DNA of 64,000 bases from Icerya purchasi. Taxonomy: Eukaryota > Arthropoda > Insecta > Hemiptera > Monophlebidae. Under the pieces are notes generated by a model. It was not told the origin of the DNA, ran no database searches, and saw nothing but the letters and a program-made list of their open reading frames with translations. The stretch covers positions 167,541,363 to 167,605,362 of the forward strand of contig CM077116.1 of assembly GCA_039619475.1 (NCBI GenBank). The letters are read 5' to 3'. Below are positions 24,701 to 35,244 of the stretch, in pieces (position 1 is the first letter of the stretch; each line of letters begins with the position of its first letter). The translations under genes were made by a program, and so were the position numbers.

Positions 24701-25692
24701 ACGTTTCCCAATTTGCTTTGTGGAATAAGAAGCGAGGAGTTATTGATGTGGAGACGTTTGGTGTAGGACTTGTGGTATGTATTATAATAGGGAAGTGGTC
24801 GCTAAAATACAAGTCGGGCAGTACTACCGACTCCAATTTAGGATATAGGACAGGGGAGGAGAACGCTAAGTCGATAGTCGAGAACACATTGTATGAGAGG
24901 TTAAAGTGAGTGTGTGTGTAGGTTGGGGAATAAAGCATAAATCAGTATTTAAAAGGAGTTTAGTGAGGATTGCTCCATGTTTGTTTGTCTGTCTTGATCC
25001 CCAGATCGGGGAATGAGCGTTGAAGTCCCCTATTAGTTGTATGTAGGTGAATACATCCTGTTTGTTAAAATGGTATAATAAAATAAACTTTAATAACAAA
25101 CAATATAGATCAATAAATTAGATAAATACCTATTTAGAAACGTTTTCGGGCATAACCCATCATCAGCTAACACTAACTTAAAGGAAACTTAAAACATAAT
25201 CTGTTTTAAGTTTCCTTTAAGTTAGTGTTAGCTGATGATGGGTTATGCCCGAAAACGTTTCTAAATAGGAATTTATCTAATTTATTGATCTATATTGTTT
25301 GTTATTAAAGTTTATTTTATTATCCCCTATTAGTATTATCGGTTTAGGAAGTTGTGTTATGATGGACTCGAGAGTGTAACTGAAGAGTTAGATAAAAGAG
25401 GGGCATGTATGGTGACGGCAATAACTTGTAGGGAGGAGTTGAGACGGACTGGGTACGCAGGGATAGAGATGTGGATAAAAGATAGAACACCTCCTTTCGC
25501 TCTCATACCCTGCGTATTGTCACATCTAAAGAGTTTATAGTTTTTTACTCTCGGTTGATGTTTTGATTTGAGGTGTGATTCTTGTAAGCATATAGCGTAG
25601 GGGTTATGCCGTGCAATTAACTGCATCAGTTCATCACGGTTGTTATTAAAACCGCGACAGTTCCACTGCATTAAACAAGATTTTACCGCCAT
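21749..25692 (-). pseudogene. ORF2 of copy I: EN-RT-RNase H-CCHC, multiply broken
   Basis: Endonuclease motifs are LMQWNCRGFNNNRDELMQL, AICLQESHLK, IGDFNAHSPIWGSRQT (split by the foldback insert) and FSDHFPIIIHTT. RT motifs are RRVPWWCSEIAVAIRNRKRA, NSAPGPDAVHPYMVKYLP, YRPISLLNVLSKVMDKMVN, FFDLEKAFDRIW, GVPQGSALSATLF and the catalytic box FIDDLNISLSSN, where the usual xADD Ala is Ile. RNase H shows LIYYTDRAKA, LDAELYAIAH, VTDSLQSL and VPGHITVPGNESVDRAAR. The C-terminal finger is CPLCNQTTAPTVSHIILTC. In-frame stops lie at 23637-23639 and 23001-23003. Frameshifts lie near 22440 and below 22130. Confidence 0.87.
25038..25322. repeat. 285-bp foldback insert with 12-bp TSD and hammerhead-like motifs (Penelope-like?)
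   Basis: A 12-bp repeat, TCCCCTATTAGT, lies at 25026-25037 and 25323-25334. Removing the insert and one repeat restores the ORF2 frame (PKPIILIG into DFNAHSPIW). The insert is a 38-bp stretch followed by a near-perfect inverted repeat with 121-bp arms, 25076-25196 and 25202-25322, and a 5-bp centre. One arm mismatch was noticed. Each arm holds a 37-nt motif (25228-25264 plus, 25134-25170 minus). Its order is TTAG, CTGATGA, a GGG/CCC stem, GAAA, ACGTTT, CTAA. This matches a hammerhead ribozyme core with helix I TTAG/CTAA. Such ribozymes are known in Penelope-like elements. Stem II has an extra T, so activity is uncertain. Confidence 0.8.
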
Positions 25693-25758
25693 CTTGGTTC
25701 TAAATAAGGTTGTAATATTGCACAGACTTTGTAAGATTTTATGGACAACGGAAGTTTA

Positions 25759-27603
25759 TTAATTTGTGTTGAATACGTTGCCGTCGCTATGATGTCGCTC
25801 GTCTTCAGACGTCGTGATAGTTTGTTCCGATAATTTTCTTATAATTCGGGAGCAGCGACTTTTAATGCTTCTATCGGTAAGATATGGTTTAACTGCTGCA
25901 AGCATGTATACCAACTCGTCATAGCTCCTTGTATAATCAGTTGCATAGGAAATGTACTTTGGGTTCGTCGCAACTGTCTGGATAAATGCTTTGAATTCTT
26001 CAAATCCCATCATAAACGTTGGTTGTTCAGCGTTGAAAAGGTGTTTGGCTTTTCCATTTACGTCTCCTGGCTCTCGGGTTGGCTGTTCGTTATGCGGCTC
26101 AGTTGGTACATGCTCCACATTGTTAGCTGCTTGATTAATGTAGAGAGCTGGCCGTTTAGGTAGCGGCCGTGATGGGAAAACCGGCGGTCTCGGGTCAGCA
26201 ACTGCTTCTGGGGTTTTGGGGTGAGCCGTTTCAGCGGACTAGCATCCGTGCCCATCTCTATTGCTCAATTGTGGCATTTGAATTTATTTTGTCTGGACAT
26301 TTGGTGTCTACCGTTAAGGGGGAGACATGGATTTCATTATGTACTGTTTGGGGCACATCGCTGTCATGGTCCGTGGTTGACTGTTGAGGTTGGCAAATGG
26401 TGTCTGGACGGCTGGGATGACTTTCTTGTTGCGTGTTCACCGGTTTATTCTCTTTTCTGCAGTTTGAACACACGTGGTCTTCGATTTGGATGAAAATTCT
26501 ATGATCGTGGCCATTATTTCGTAGGAGAAATGATCTAGGAATATTTGTACAGTTCACATGCTCCACATACACAGCTGTCTTCGCCAGCATATTACGTGTG
26601 CAAACTCATCGTCCGAGGGGTTGACTCTTAATATTTATATTGGTGACAGTAGCTTAAGGGATAGTGCTGAAGCGAGATATGACGAAAGTTTTTCATTTGG
26701 TATAGTGGCCGATATGTTTGATAGAACAACTTTATTAGCTGGTTGTCTAATTCGTGCTGCCCGGATTGTCCGTTCTGCTAATGTAATTGTTCCGCCTCCG
26801 GCAAAAAATTCGTCAGTTATTTTTTGCGATTTCAGGAAAATAATTACGCGGTCTCGACTGATGCGAGACCCCGCAATTATATCGAGATTACTGCCAGTGA
26901 CTGATTTCACCGCAGTAAAATAGTCTCTGAGCGAATGAGGCGGGAAATATGGCAGCATGATGCCTTGTTCGCCTTTTGGGTGATTAAAAGCTGTTAGCGG
27001 TGTTATTTTCGTTGACTTCACTTTATCAGCGAAAGAGATATTTTGTTTATTTAACGAATTAAGATTTTCAGAAGACTCGGTCTGAATTTTAATTTTATTA
27101 ACTAACGTGCTCGATTTCGGTTTTGTGTTATCAGGGGATGTGTCGATTATATTAAATTGATTATTATCTGCATCCGCGGCGCGGGAGTGTGTAGTGCTTT
27201 GTTTGACGGCAGCGGTTGACGATAATGCTACGGCTGCAGTGTGAAGTTGGTGTGTGTTGTCTGTTGATCGGATGATCGGTTGCGTGAGTGGGGTAGATAC
27301 TTGTGTAAGCGTGGTAGAGGCATGTGTGTGCGGGTTAGTTGTGTGCGTGTGAGAGGTGGTTGTGTGTGTAATCATCTTACTGTTCGCATTACTCTGGTTT
27401 GGAGTGAGCGGAAGAGGTTCTGCAGAGATCTACTGATTCTTATCAGCGGTTGTGGCGGCCGGCTTATGCGGAGGTGTGTTGTGTGTGTCTGTGTGGCTCT
27501 TACCTGGTTTGTGTGCTGCGTACTTACTACCGGTAATCGTTTTGCTTCCGTCCGGTTTCGGTGCGGCGGCCAGCATGTTTTCTGGCGGTGGTGTGCGGGG
27601 CAT
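25759..27603 (-). pseudogene. ORF1 of copy I, frameshifted
   Basis: This is the RNA-binding ORF1 protein, in four overlapping frames. It starts at ATG 27603 (MPRTPPPENML) with a Thr/His-rich low-complexity N-terminus. An RRM-like core follows at about 27050-26640: LDIIAGSRISRDRVIIFLKS and VVLSNISATIPNEKLSSYL. A Cys-bearing segment (VCSNCRKENKPV at about 26480) may be a degenerate zinc knuckle. The conserved C-terminal helix-rich region at 26118-25759 ends in LTDRSIKSRCSRIIRKLSEQ. The order matches the intact ORF1 at 43556-45019, which lacks the Cys segment. At least two frameshifts are present. Confidence 0.78.
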
Positions 27604-27789
27604 CTCACGAGTCAACCCCGAACGTAATATTTCTTATCAACAAGGCGAAACGCGAGAAACACAACTGTGATAATCTAACTTCTATCTTTTTGATAGAAAT
27701 TATTAATAGTATGAATATTAGTGAAAAATGTATTGTCATTTATAAAATAAATATGTAAAACAATTTTCAACCCCCTTCCCCGCCCACCG

Positions 27790-29095
27790 ACCTTAAAATT
27801 CTGAGCACGGGTCTGATTTTATTGATTTCCTTTTCTTTCATTTTTGTTGTGTCTTCAACATTGTATCTGTTAACATAAGCGTCGCCAAAGGGGGGCAGGG
27901 GGACACCCCCTCCCCCGAAACCGCGAAACTTTTTAGTCAACTGGCCATAATGAATACTCATAGACACGTAATCAATCATGGACAATTTGGAAGACTCTTA
28001 TAATAAAGTGGTAGAACAATTTACCAGAAACCCATGGAAATTATCTTTTAATTAGGATTCTTGTTTAATAAAATATTAAGCCTTTACAAATTATAAATTT
28101 TATTTTTCCTATAACTCATATCCTCTTTTTATCATCCCCCCCCCCCCCCAGAACATCAGCTGGCGACGCCCTTGTCTGTTAATAATGAATGATTTACTAC
28201 GTATGTATAGTTTTTCCGCTGATAAGTCAGTTTTTTCTTTGTCTGTTGTCGCCCATCTATCTAAAATTGTTATTTCTAATCTAGCATTTCTATTCATTAA
28301 AAGTTTGTACCTTAATCCAGATGGTTTGTTTGTTTCCATTAACTTCTTCTACGCTTCCATTTCCGCTATTTTGATATTGTATTTGTAATTATTAAATTAT
28401 TTTTTGTAATCTTAATAACTCTTTGCGCCTTTCATTTTTACATTTTTTATACTTTTTATATTTTGCATTGACTTTTTCTTATGATTTTGTAATTTATCAT
28501 TCCACCAATATGTATTTTTTTCCCTTCTGATATTATACGATTTATCTATCGCTAACTTCACATATTTTGTAAAATTTTCTATCCAAGTGTTCAATTCATT
28601 TTTGTCTTTGTCTAGATTTAGTAATTCATCTTCAACGTTTTTATCGGGTCTTTTATAATTGATGTATTTTACATACTTTTTTTATTTCATTGTGATTATT
28701 TGTGCTTAGTTTAAATATAATGCATTTATGATCACTATTCGTTATCATGTCCGATACTTCCCATTCTGTTAGATTAGGTATTACAATTGTTAGATCAATT
28801 ACACTTGGTTTATTATTCCTGTTAAAGGTTATCTTATTTTTTTCATTCATTATCACTAAGTTGAACATGTGTATTATTTTTTCCATTTGTGTTCCCCTAA
28901 TGTTGTTTTTCTTATCCCATCTCGTACTGCGAGAATTTAAATCTCCTAGTATTAACAATTTCTTAAAATTTTTACTTTGTAAATATTGCGTGATGAAATT
29001 AAAATATTCTTTGGCTATTTCATTTGGTGGTATATATGTATATGTAAAAGATATTTCACTTATTTTAAAAACTATTATATTTAATGTTTAGTGTG
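27790..29095 (-). pseudogene. LINE endonuclease and linker (family Y), interrupted by a MITE
   Basis: On the minus strand from 29095, an endonuclease lacking its N-terminus reads ISFTYTYIPPNEIAKEYF, LLILGDLNSRSTRWDKKN, NKPSVIDLTIVIP and MITNSDHKCIIFKL. Then comes an EN-RT linker with NTYWWNDKLQNHKKKSMQ at 28412-28594. A basic region at about 28340-28185 is followed by the MITE (27874-28174). After the MITE the frame resumes as YNVEDTTKMKEKEINKIRPV. No RT block follows, because copy I begins to the left. The left limit is approximate. Confidence 0.7.
27874..28174. mobile_element. hAT MITE, 301 bp, with exact 8-bp TSD
   Basis: The 8-bp direct repeat TCTGTTAA lies at 27866-27873 and 28175-28182. 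The element ends are CATAAGCGTCGCC on the left and, as reverse complement of the right end, CAAGGGCGTCGCC, which are imperfect terminal inverted repeats. An 8-bp TSD is the hAT signature. Removing the element and one TSD copy rejoins the minus-strand reading frame of family Y (FIINR into YNVED), which supports the borders independently. The interior has no coding capacity. It contains G/C homopolymer runs near both ends and an AT-rich core shared with the copy at 36426-36679. Confidence 0.88.
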
Positions 29096-29114
29096 AGCAG
29101 TGTAGATCAATGTT

Positions 29115-32100
29115 TATTTTGTTATTGTATATGATCATTAAATAGCCAACTTCACTGAAGACATAGATGGATTTATTCACATGCTCTCAGATAATTACTC
29201 CTTACTTCAAAACCGATCAATGAAGACACGTTTCACTAAGCTAATCAACAAACTTGCTAGACAGTCGGATTCAGATCAAACAGCAGACTAAACATATTTG
29301 AAAGCTAATAGTGGTCATGGTTCGTAACATTATCCTGCAGTGGAACTGTCGAGGATTCTACCCTCAACTTGCTGAATTAAAGCTGCTTATTGCAAATCAC
29401 TCCCCTGCTGTGGTATGTCTACAGGAAACTCATTTGAAGCCCACAGATAACCCAGCCCTACAAAACTACTCCCTTTTCAATTTCAGCAATGATCAAGGGT
29501 CTAGAGCAAATGGAGGGGTTACCATTATGGTCCACTCCTCTGTCCCAGCAACACAGTTGAATTTTAGTACCCCCTTACAAATGATTGCAGTGGTCGTCCA
29601 TCTTCCTCAGATATCTGCCACCCCGATAACTCTATGTAACTGCTATGTGCCTCCGAATTATATAATTACTGCAGATATGTTTCAGTCAGTACTATCACAG
29701 GTCAGCCCGCCACTAATATTACTCGGTGATTTTAATGCCCACTCACCTCTGTGGGGAGCAACACTGGAAAACAGACATGGCTCTGTCATCAATAAACTGG
29801 TCCTAGATAACGATATGATACCGCTTCCCTCCCCAGGTTACACCCATTTCAATCTGTCCCATAATACATTCTTAACAATCGACCTACAACTTGTTTCCAC
29901 TTCCATCTTCCCTCACCTGAGCACTTTTGTGCTACAAGACTTATGCTCTAGCGACCATTTTCCTATACTCATATGTCCGTCCAAAGCCCTCCCTACCCAA
30001 ACCCCCCACCTAAGCCTCAATTTCTATTCCACAAGGCGGATTGGGATATGTTTTCAGTTAAAGTAAACGTTCCCAGCGAGCCATCCGAATCTTTATCAGA
30101 GAACATCAACTCCTTTATCGACGCTATTACGAATGCTGCTCTAGCATCCATTCCTAGGTCTGTCCCAACAAATAGATCCCGACGGGTCCCATGGTGGTGC
30201 CCCGAAATAGGAACAGCCATACGCCAACGTAAACATGCCCTTAGGAAGTTTAAATCAACAGGCTTATATCCTGATTTGATCGAATTTAAAAAACGCCGCG
30301 CAGCTGCGAGGAGCCTCATTAGGCGCAAAAAACAGGAATCTTGGCAGCAATTTATGCATTCAATCTCCATAAATACTTCTAGTCACAATATTTGACACAA
30401 AATTAAGGCACTGAACGGTATTAATCGTGCGACCCCTTCCTTTTCGATAAACCAGAATGGTTCCATGTTATCTGACCCGTTGGAAGTCGCAAATGCTTTT
30501 GCGAATCATTTTGCAATGGAGTCATCCTCATCGTCATATTCGTCTGCTTTCTCTTTAAAGAAATATTCCACGGAACAACAACCAATAACTATCATCTCTG
30601 ACTCCTCACTTTCCTACAATTGCCATTTCACCATTTCTGAACTAGACTATCAACTCCAGTACCATACTGCAAACAGCGCGCCTGGGCCCGATTCCATCCA
30701 TCCTTATATGTTAAAACACTTACCTCCGTCAGCGAAAAACTTCCTCTTACATATCTATAACCAAATATGGTTCTCCGGATCGATCCCTGAGCCATGGAAA
30801 TTAGCAGTTGTTATTCCTATTCTGAAGCAAAATAAAGATCCTCTTTTTCCACAAAACTACAGGCCTATATCCCTCATAAGTGTCCTCGCAAAAACGCTGG
30901 AAAAAATGGTTAACCGGCGTCTCCTTTTCTTCCTTGAACAGAATAATCTCCTATCCTCGTCACAAGCCGGAGGGCGTAAGAAGCGTACTACAGTTAATCA
31001 TCTGCTGAGCCTACAAAGGCAAATATTAACAGCATTTCACAGACGCCAACATGTATACTCCGTCTTTTTCGATATAGAAAAGGCGTTCGACAGAGTATGG
31101 CGATACGGCCTCTTATCCAAGCTGACAACAGCTGGTATAAGTGGAAACATGGCCAAGTATCTGAATAATTTTTTAACAAACAGAACGTTCCATGTTAAGA
31201 TTGGTTCGTCAACATCGAGCACCATTCAAACTGAGAATGGCTTACCACAAGGATCTGCCCTTAGTGCAACCTTGTTTATTTTTTATATCAATGATATAAA
31301 TGATTGTATTGCTCCGCCTGTAAACGCCCGGCTCTACTTTGACGACTTAAACATTTCCCTGTCTTCCAGTTTTCCAGCAAATGCTCAAAAAATCCTACAA
31401 AAAACTATTACAAAACTACAATCCTGGTGTAACAATAATGGTCTTGTGTTTTCTCCATCTAAGTCTATCTGTGTTGATTTCTATAGGGGACGTCAAAACT
31501 CTTCCAGCATTCGCCTCAATCTAGAAAATTCCTCACTTCATTTCCACCCTACTGCTACTTTCCTTGGACTACTGTTCGATCAAAAGATAACTTGGCGATC
31601 TCACATATCAAATCTTAAAGTTAAATGTCATAAATTCCTATCTATTCTTAAATATGTATCAAACACAAAGTATAATGTACCTCCGAAAACTCTCCTCTCC
31701 ATATACAAATCCTTAGTCATTTCCAGAATAAACTACGGGTCCCAGGCGTATGCGTCAGCCAGTCCCTCTTTACTTAAATCCCTTGATTCAATACACCACA
31801 CGGCGCTCCGCACGATACTTGGCGCACATAGAACTTCCCCGTCTGTAAGTTTGTGTGCCTTGTTAGGCACTCCCCTACTAAAGTATTTCCGAACCTATTA
31901 TTACCACCGTGAGACCCTCGCTCTTTTCTCTAGTAAACGCGCCTGTCCTATTGACACAAATGACCTCCCCAACACCCCAGAGTTCCCTAATGACCCTCTC
32001 CCAGAAATCCTGGCTCTCCTATCACAGCATAACGTGAGCGTAATCCCTTTCCCTAACCTAGCTCCTAACATCATGATTCCGCCGTGGGCCCCTTTAAACA

Positions 32101-32847
32101 TTGATGTTAACTTTTTCCTGACGAAGTATAATAAACCCCTGCACCCGAATATCGTTCAGTTGACAACAGCAACAATGCAAAAATATCCCGACCACCTCTT
32201 TTTCTACACGGATGCTGCCAAGGCTACCCCAGAGGCTACTTCTTCCCCAACCGCCTGTTCCTTTGAAGTCTGCGATGTGATTCGAAGCATTCGACTGAAT
32301 GACAATTGCTCGGTACTGGATGCTGAAATATACGCAGTATTTTTCTGTTTGGAATATTTTCTTTTTACAGAGCCTACATCACAGAAAGCCCTACTGGTAT
32401 CTGATTCATCCGCGGCCTTATTGACAATTTCTAATCCCCTCACCAAACATCCTGTAGCAATTCGAACCCAGCAGGTATTATACGAACTTATTAAGAGACA
32501 GTGCTCCGTATCCTTTCTGTGGGCGCCCAGCCATGCAGGGATTCCTGGAAATGAACGCGTCGATACATCCGCCCGAGCAGAAATATATTGCCCCTCGCCT
32601 AGTAACAGCCCACCTCCACCTTATCTCTCGAACATAATCTTGAATAATCTCACGTCCTTATGGAAAACCCATTGGTCCTCGTGTCAGACTTTCTCGAGGT
32701 TAATTAAACCCTCAAAGGAACCATGGTGGCCAGAAAAAAGCATCTCCCGCAGAGATTTCTGTGCACTTAGCCGCTTGCGCATAGGCCATACGGCCATGTC
32801 GCATAATTTTATTTTGCAAAGAACCCCTTCTCCTACGAATTGTCCTT
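29115..32847 (+). mobile_element. I/Nimb-like LINE, truncated at both ends (copy II)
   Basis: This plus-strand relative of copies I and III starts inside the ORF1 C-terminus (IDGFIHMLSDNYSLLQNRS at about 29165, stop 29289-29291). It runs through ORF2 to 32847. There the RNase H-distal region stops at PSPTNCP, exactly where copy III continues into its CCHC finger. The sequence then passes directly into the oppositely oriented element at 32848. There is no 3' UTR or poly(A), so the 3' end was lost by rearrangement and not by ordinary retroposition. The 5' side abuts the truncated family Y endonuclease near 29095-29115. Confidence 0.87.
29317..32847 (+). pseudogene. ORF2 of copy II: EN-RT-RNase H, one frameshift and one stop
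   Basis: The first ATG is at 29317 (MVRNIILQWNCRG). EN motifs are VVCLQETHLK, LLGDFNAHSPLWGA and SSDHFPILI. A frameshift near 29990-30010 moves the reading to the frame of FHKADWDMFSVKV. An in-frame TGA lies at 30393-30395. After it, RT is open from 30396: NSAPGPDSIHPYMLKHLP, YRPISLISVLAKTLEKMVNR, FFDIEKAFDRVWRYGL, GLPQGSALSATLF and the catalytic box LYFDDLNISLSSS (Phe for the usual Ala). RNase H follows with FFYTDAAKA, LDAEIYAVFF, VSDSSAALLTI and APSHAGIPGNERVDTSA. The C-terminal finger is cut off at 32847. Confidence 0.9.
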
Positions 32848-35130
32848 GATTGCGACCGTTATCTGTTTTTTTGTCTTTAGTAAGTCTTTTTCATGTGTTG
32901 TTACGGACTGTATTGTATTATCCCAGGGCGGATTTATAGGTTCGGATGGAGTGGCAGTAAGTCGATTGATATGTAGGTAACTGAGGTAGTCAGTACACCT
33001 AACTCCGAACGGTTTGTTTCTGTCGCGATAGATCTTAAGTAGATTCGGATGGAACGTTTTGTAGTAATTTATATGGCTCCTATTGCCGCTGATTTTCACA
33101 TAATATTTCAGTGCCAATAACATTCGACGGTGTTTTAGTGACATCATGTTTGTTTCTATGTGCAAACTAATAATTGGACTCGTGTAAAACGCCCCGCTGC
33201 TTATTCTGAGTGCGTTATTCTGAACTGTATTCAGCTTCTTAAGCGTACTTTCCGCTGCTGTGGTGTATGCTATCGCACCGTAGTCCATTATTGATCTGAC
33301 ATGAGTTCCATATAAACGTAAGAGCAAGCTTCTGTCCGATCCCCACGACTTGCCTTGTAGCATTTTTAACAGATTAAGAGCTTTTGTACACCTCCGTTTC
33401 GTATCTTCTATGTGTGGCTTCCAGCTTAATTTGTTATCGAATATGAGTCCCAAAAAAGTCGTTTTGATTTTATTAGATATGAATGTGTCTTTCAGTTTTA
33501 GTTTAATATCGCGTACTGGAGCTATCCTGGTAAAATTTATTACACAGGTTTTTCCGCTGGAAAAGTTTATGTTTTTAGTAATGCCCCACTTTTCAATTGC
33601 CGTTATGATATTCTGTAATTTTCCTTCTATTTGTGTGATGTTATTTCCTCGCATGTAAATCGCTAGATCATCTGCAAATATTGAGTAGTTAACTGGGTAT
33701 TTGATTAGATGTTGTATATCGCTTAGGGCTAGTATGAATAGCAGAGGGCTCAATACTGATCCTTGCGGTACCCCTAATTTTTGATTTTTTTCTGTTGATA
33801 GTGAACTCCCTATTCGAACTTTAAATTTTCTGTTTTGGAGAAATGCCATAACAAATTTCGGTAAATTTCCTCTGAATCCCATCTCATGTAACGTGTTTAT
33901 AACTGACTCTTTTGATATAAGATCAAAAGCTTTCTCCATGTCGAAAAACACACATACAGTATATTGCCGCATAGTAAAACCGTCTAGAATTTCTTGTTGC
34001 AATCTTAATATATTATCGATAGTCGACCGACCTTTCCGGAAACCACTTTAATGGTTATCTAATAAGTTTTTGTTTTCTGCGGCCCACACTATCCGTTTTG
34101 TAATAATCTTTTCTAATATTTTGCATAATGAACACGTTAACGATATTGGCCGGTAGCTGTTGGCTTGATTTTTATCTTTGTCGGGCTTCAAGATCGGTAC
34201 AATGATGGCCTCTTTCCATAATGTAGGAATTTTGTGTAATTTCCAAATTTGATTGTATAAATGTAGTATGCATTTGATATTCTCTTCTGTCAGATTTTTT
34301 ATCATTTCCGGGTGAATGTTATCAGGGCCCGTTGCCGACTTTTTTAGTTCTTTTACCGCATTGGTTAGTTCATGTAGAGTAATATCTTTATTGTATTCCT
34401 CTTCATTTAGCGAGTCGAAATCTGGATAGTTTCTATTAGTCGGCATAGTTAGAGGTTCACTTTCATTAGATATATCGTGATAGTGTTTAGCTATGATCTC
34501 TGCTATGTGCTTGCTTTCGTACTGTAATTTTCCGTCCGAGTCAGTTACCGCAGTGGTGATGTTATCTCTATTTTTATTCATAATTTTTCTTATTTGTTTC
34601 CATACTGTTGCTACAGCAGTTTTTGAATTTATGTTTGAAATGAAGTCCTGCCAACACTTCTTCTTGCTTTGTTTAATTATTCTTCTTGCTATAGCTCTAG
34701 CCTTTTTGAATTTCAAAAGATTGTCATTAGTTGGATGACGCTTATATGTATTAAGGATTCTATTTTTGTTTTTGATAACTGTTCTGCACTCGTGGTTCCA
34801 CCAGGGTACTCTTTTCTTCATAGGGCGAGGGTTCGTTTTCGGAATATGTGTATTAGCCGATTGTAGAATTCTTTTTGAGATTTCTTTATTTATTATCTCA
34901 GGATCCGTCATATTCAGTACTTGTTTAAGGTCCACTGAGTTTCTGAAGCTTTCCCAGTCTGTTTTATCCGTAATCCAGTTTATATGTCTTTCTCTATATT
35001 GTTGGTGATCTATTTGTCTGATATTAATGTTATATTTATCTTTTCATTTGTAATTAATCCTAGTAAAATGTCTTTTGCCACCTTACGGTTTTCATTGAAT
35101 TGCAGAATTTTAACCATTTTTACTATTATT
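32848..35130 (-). pseudogene. ORF2 with EN deletion; RT domain largely open
   Basis: The frame opens near 35115 with MVKILQFNENRKVAKDILL then LITNEKINITLISDK, the first 35 or so residues of an endonuclease. It then jumps directly to the EN-RT linker (RHINWITDKTDWESFRNS), so about 200 EN residues are missing. The linker shows KKRVPWWNHECRTVIKNKNR. RT follows: KKSATGPDNIHPEMIKNL, YRPISLTCSLCKILEKIITK, FFDMEKAFDLISKESVI, GVPQGSVLSPLLFI and catalytic SIFADDLAIYMRG at about 33670. A break lies near 34003-34048, with a stop at 34048-34050. The open frame 34002-32833 ends in IQSVTTHEKDLLKTKKQ, just before where RNase H should start. Confidence 0.82.
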
Positions 35131-35244
35131 TGTTTCTTTACTGATATCCCTGCTGTCTATTATTATCTTGTTATTTATTTTGTTAATGATTTTGTTAATC
35201 AAATTTTAACTCCTTTTTCGTTTATCATTAAATAAATCGTCTTT

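Larger units (their letters stand above)
21670..27680 (-). mobile_element. I/Nimb-like LINE, decayed but near full length (copy I)
   Basis: This is a minus-strand element. From right to left it has a 5' UTR, an ORF1 from ATG 27603 to about 25759, ORF2 (EN, RT, RNase H, CCHC) from about 25692 to 21749, and a 3' UTR ending in a T run at about 21672-21681 (poly(A)). It is a relative of the plus-strand copy at 29.1-32.85 kb and of the intact copy at 39.7-45.1 kb, alignable throughout but clearly diverged. ORF2 contains a 285-bp foldback insert at 25038-25322. RNase H plus a C-terminal CCHC suggests the I superfamily, although the poly(A) tail differs from the TAA repeats of classic I elements. 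Flanking TSDs were not resolved. Confidence 0.85.
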
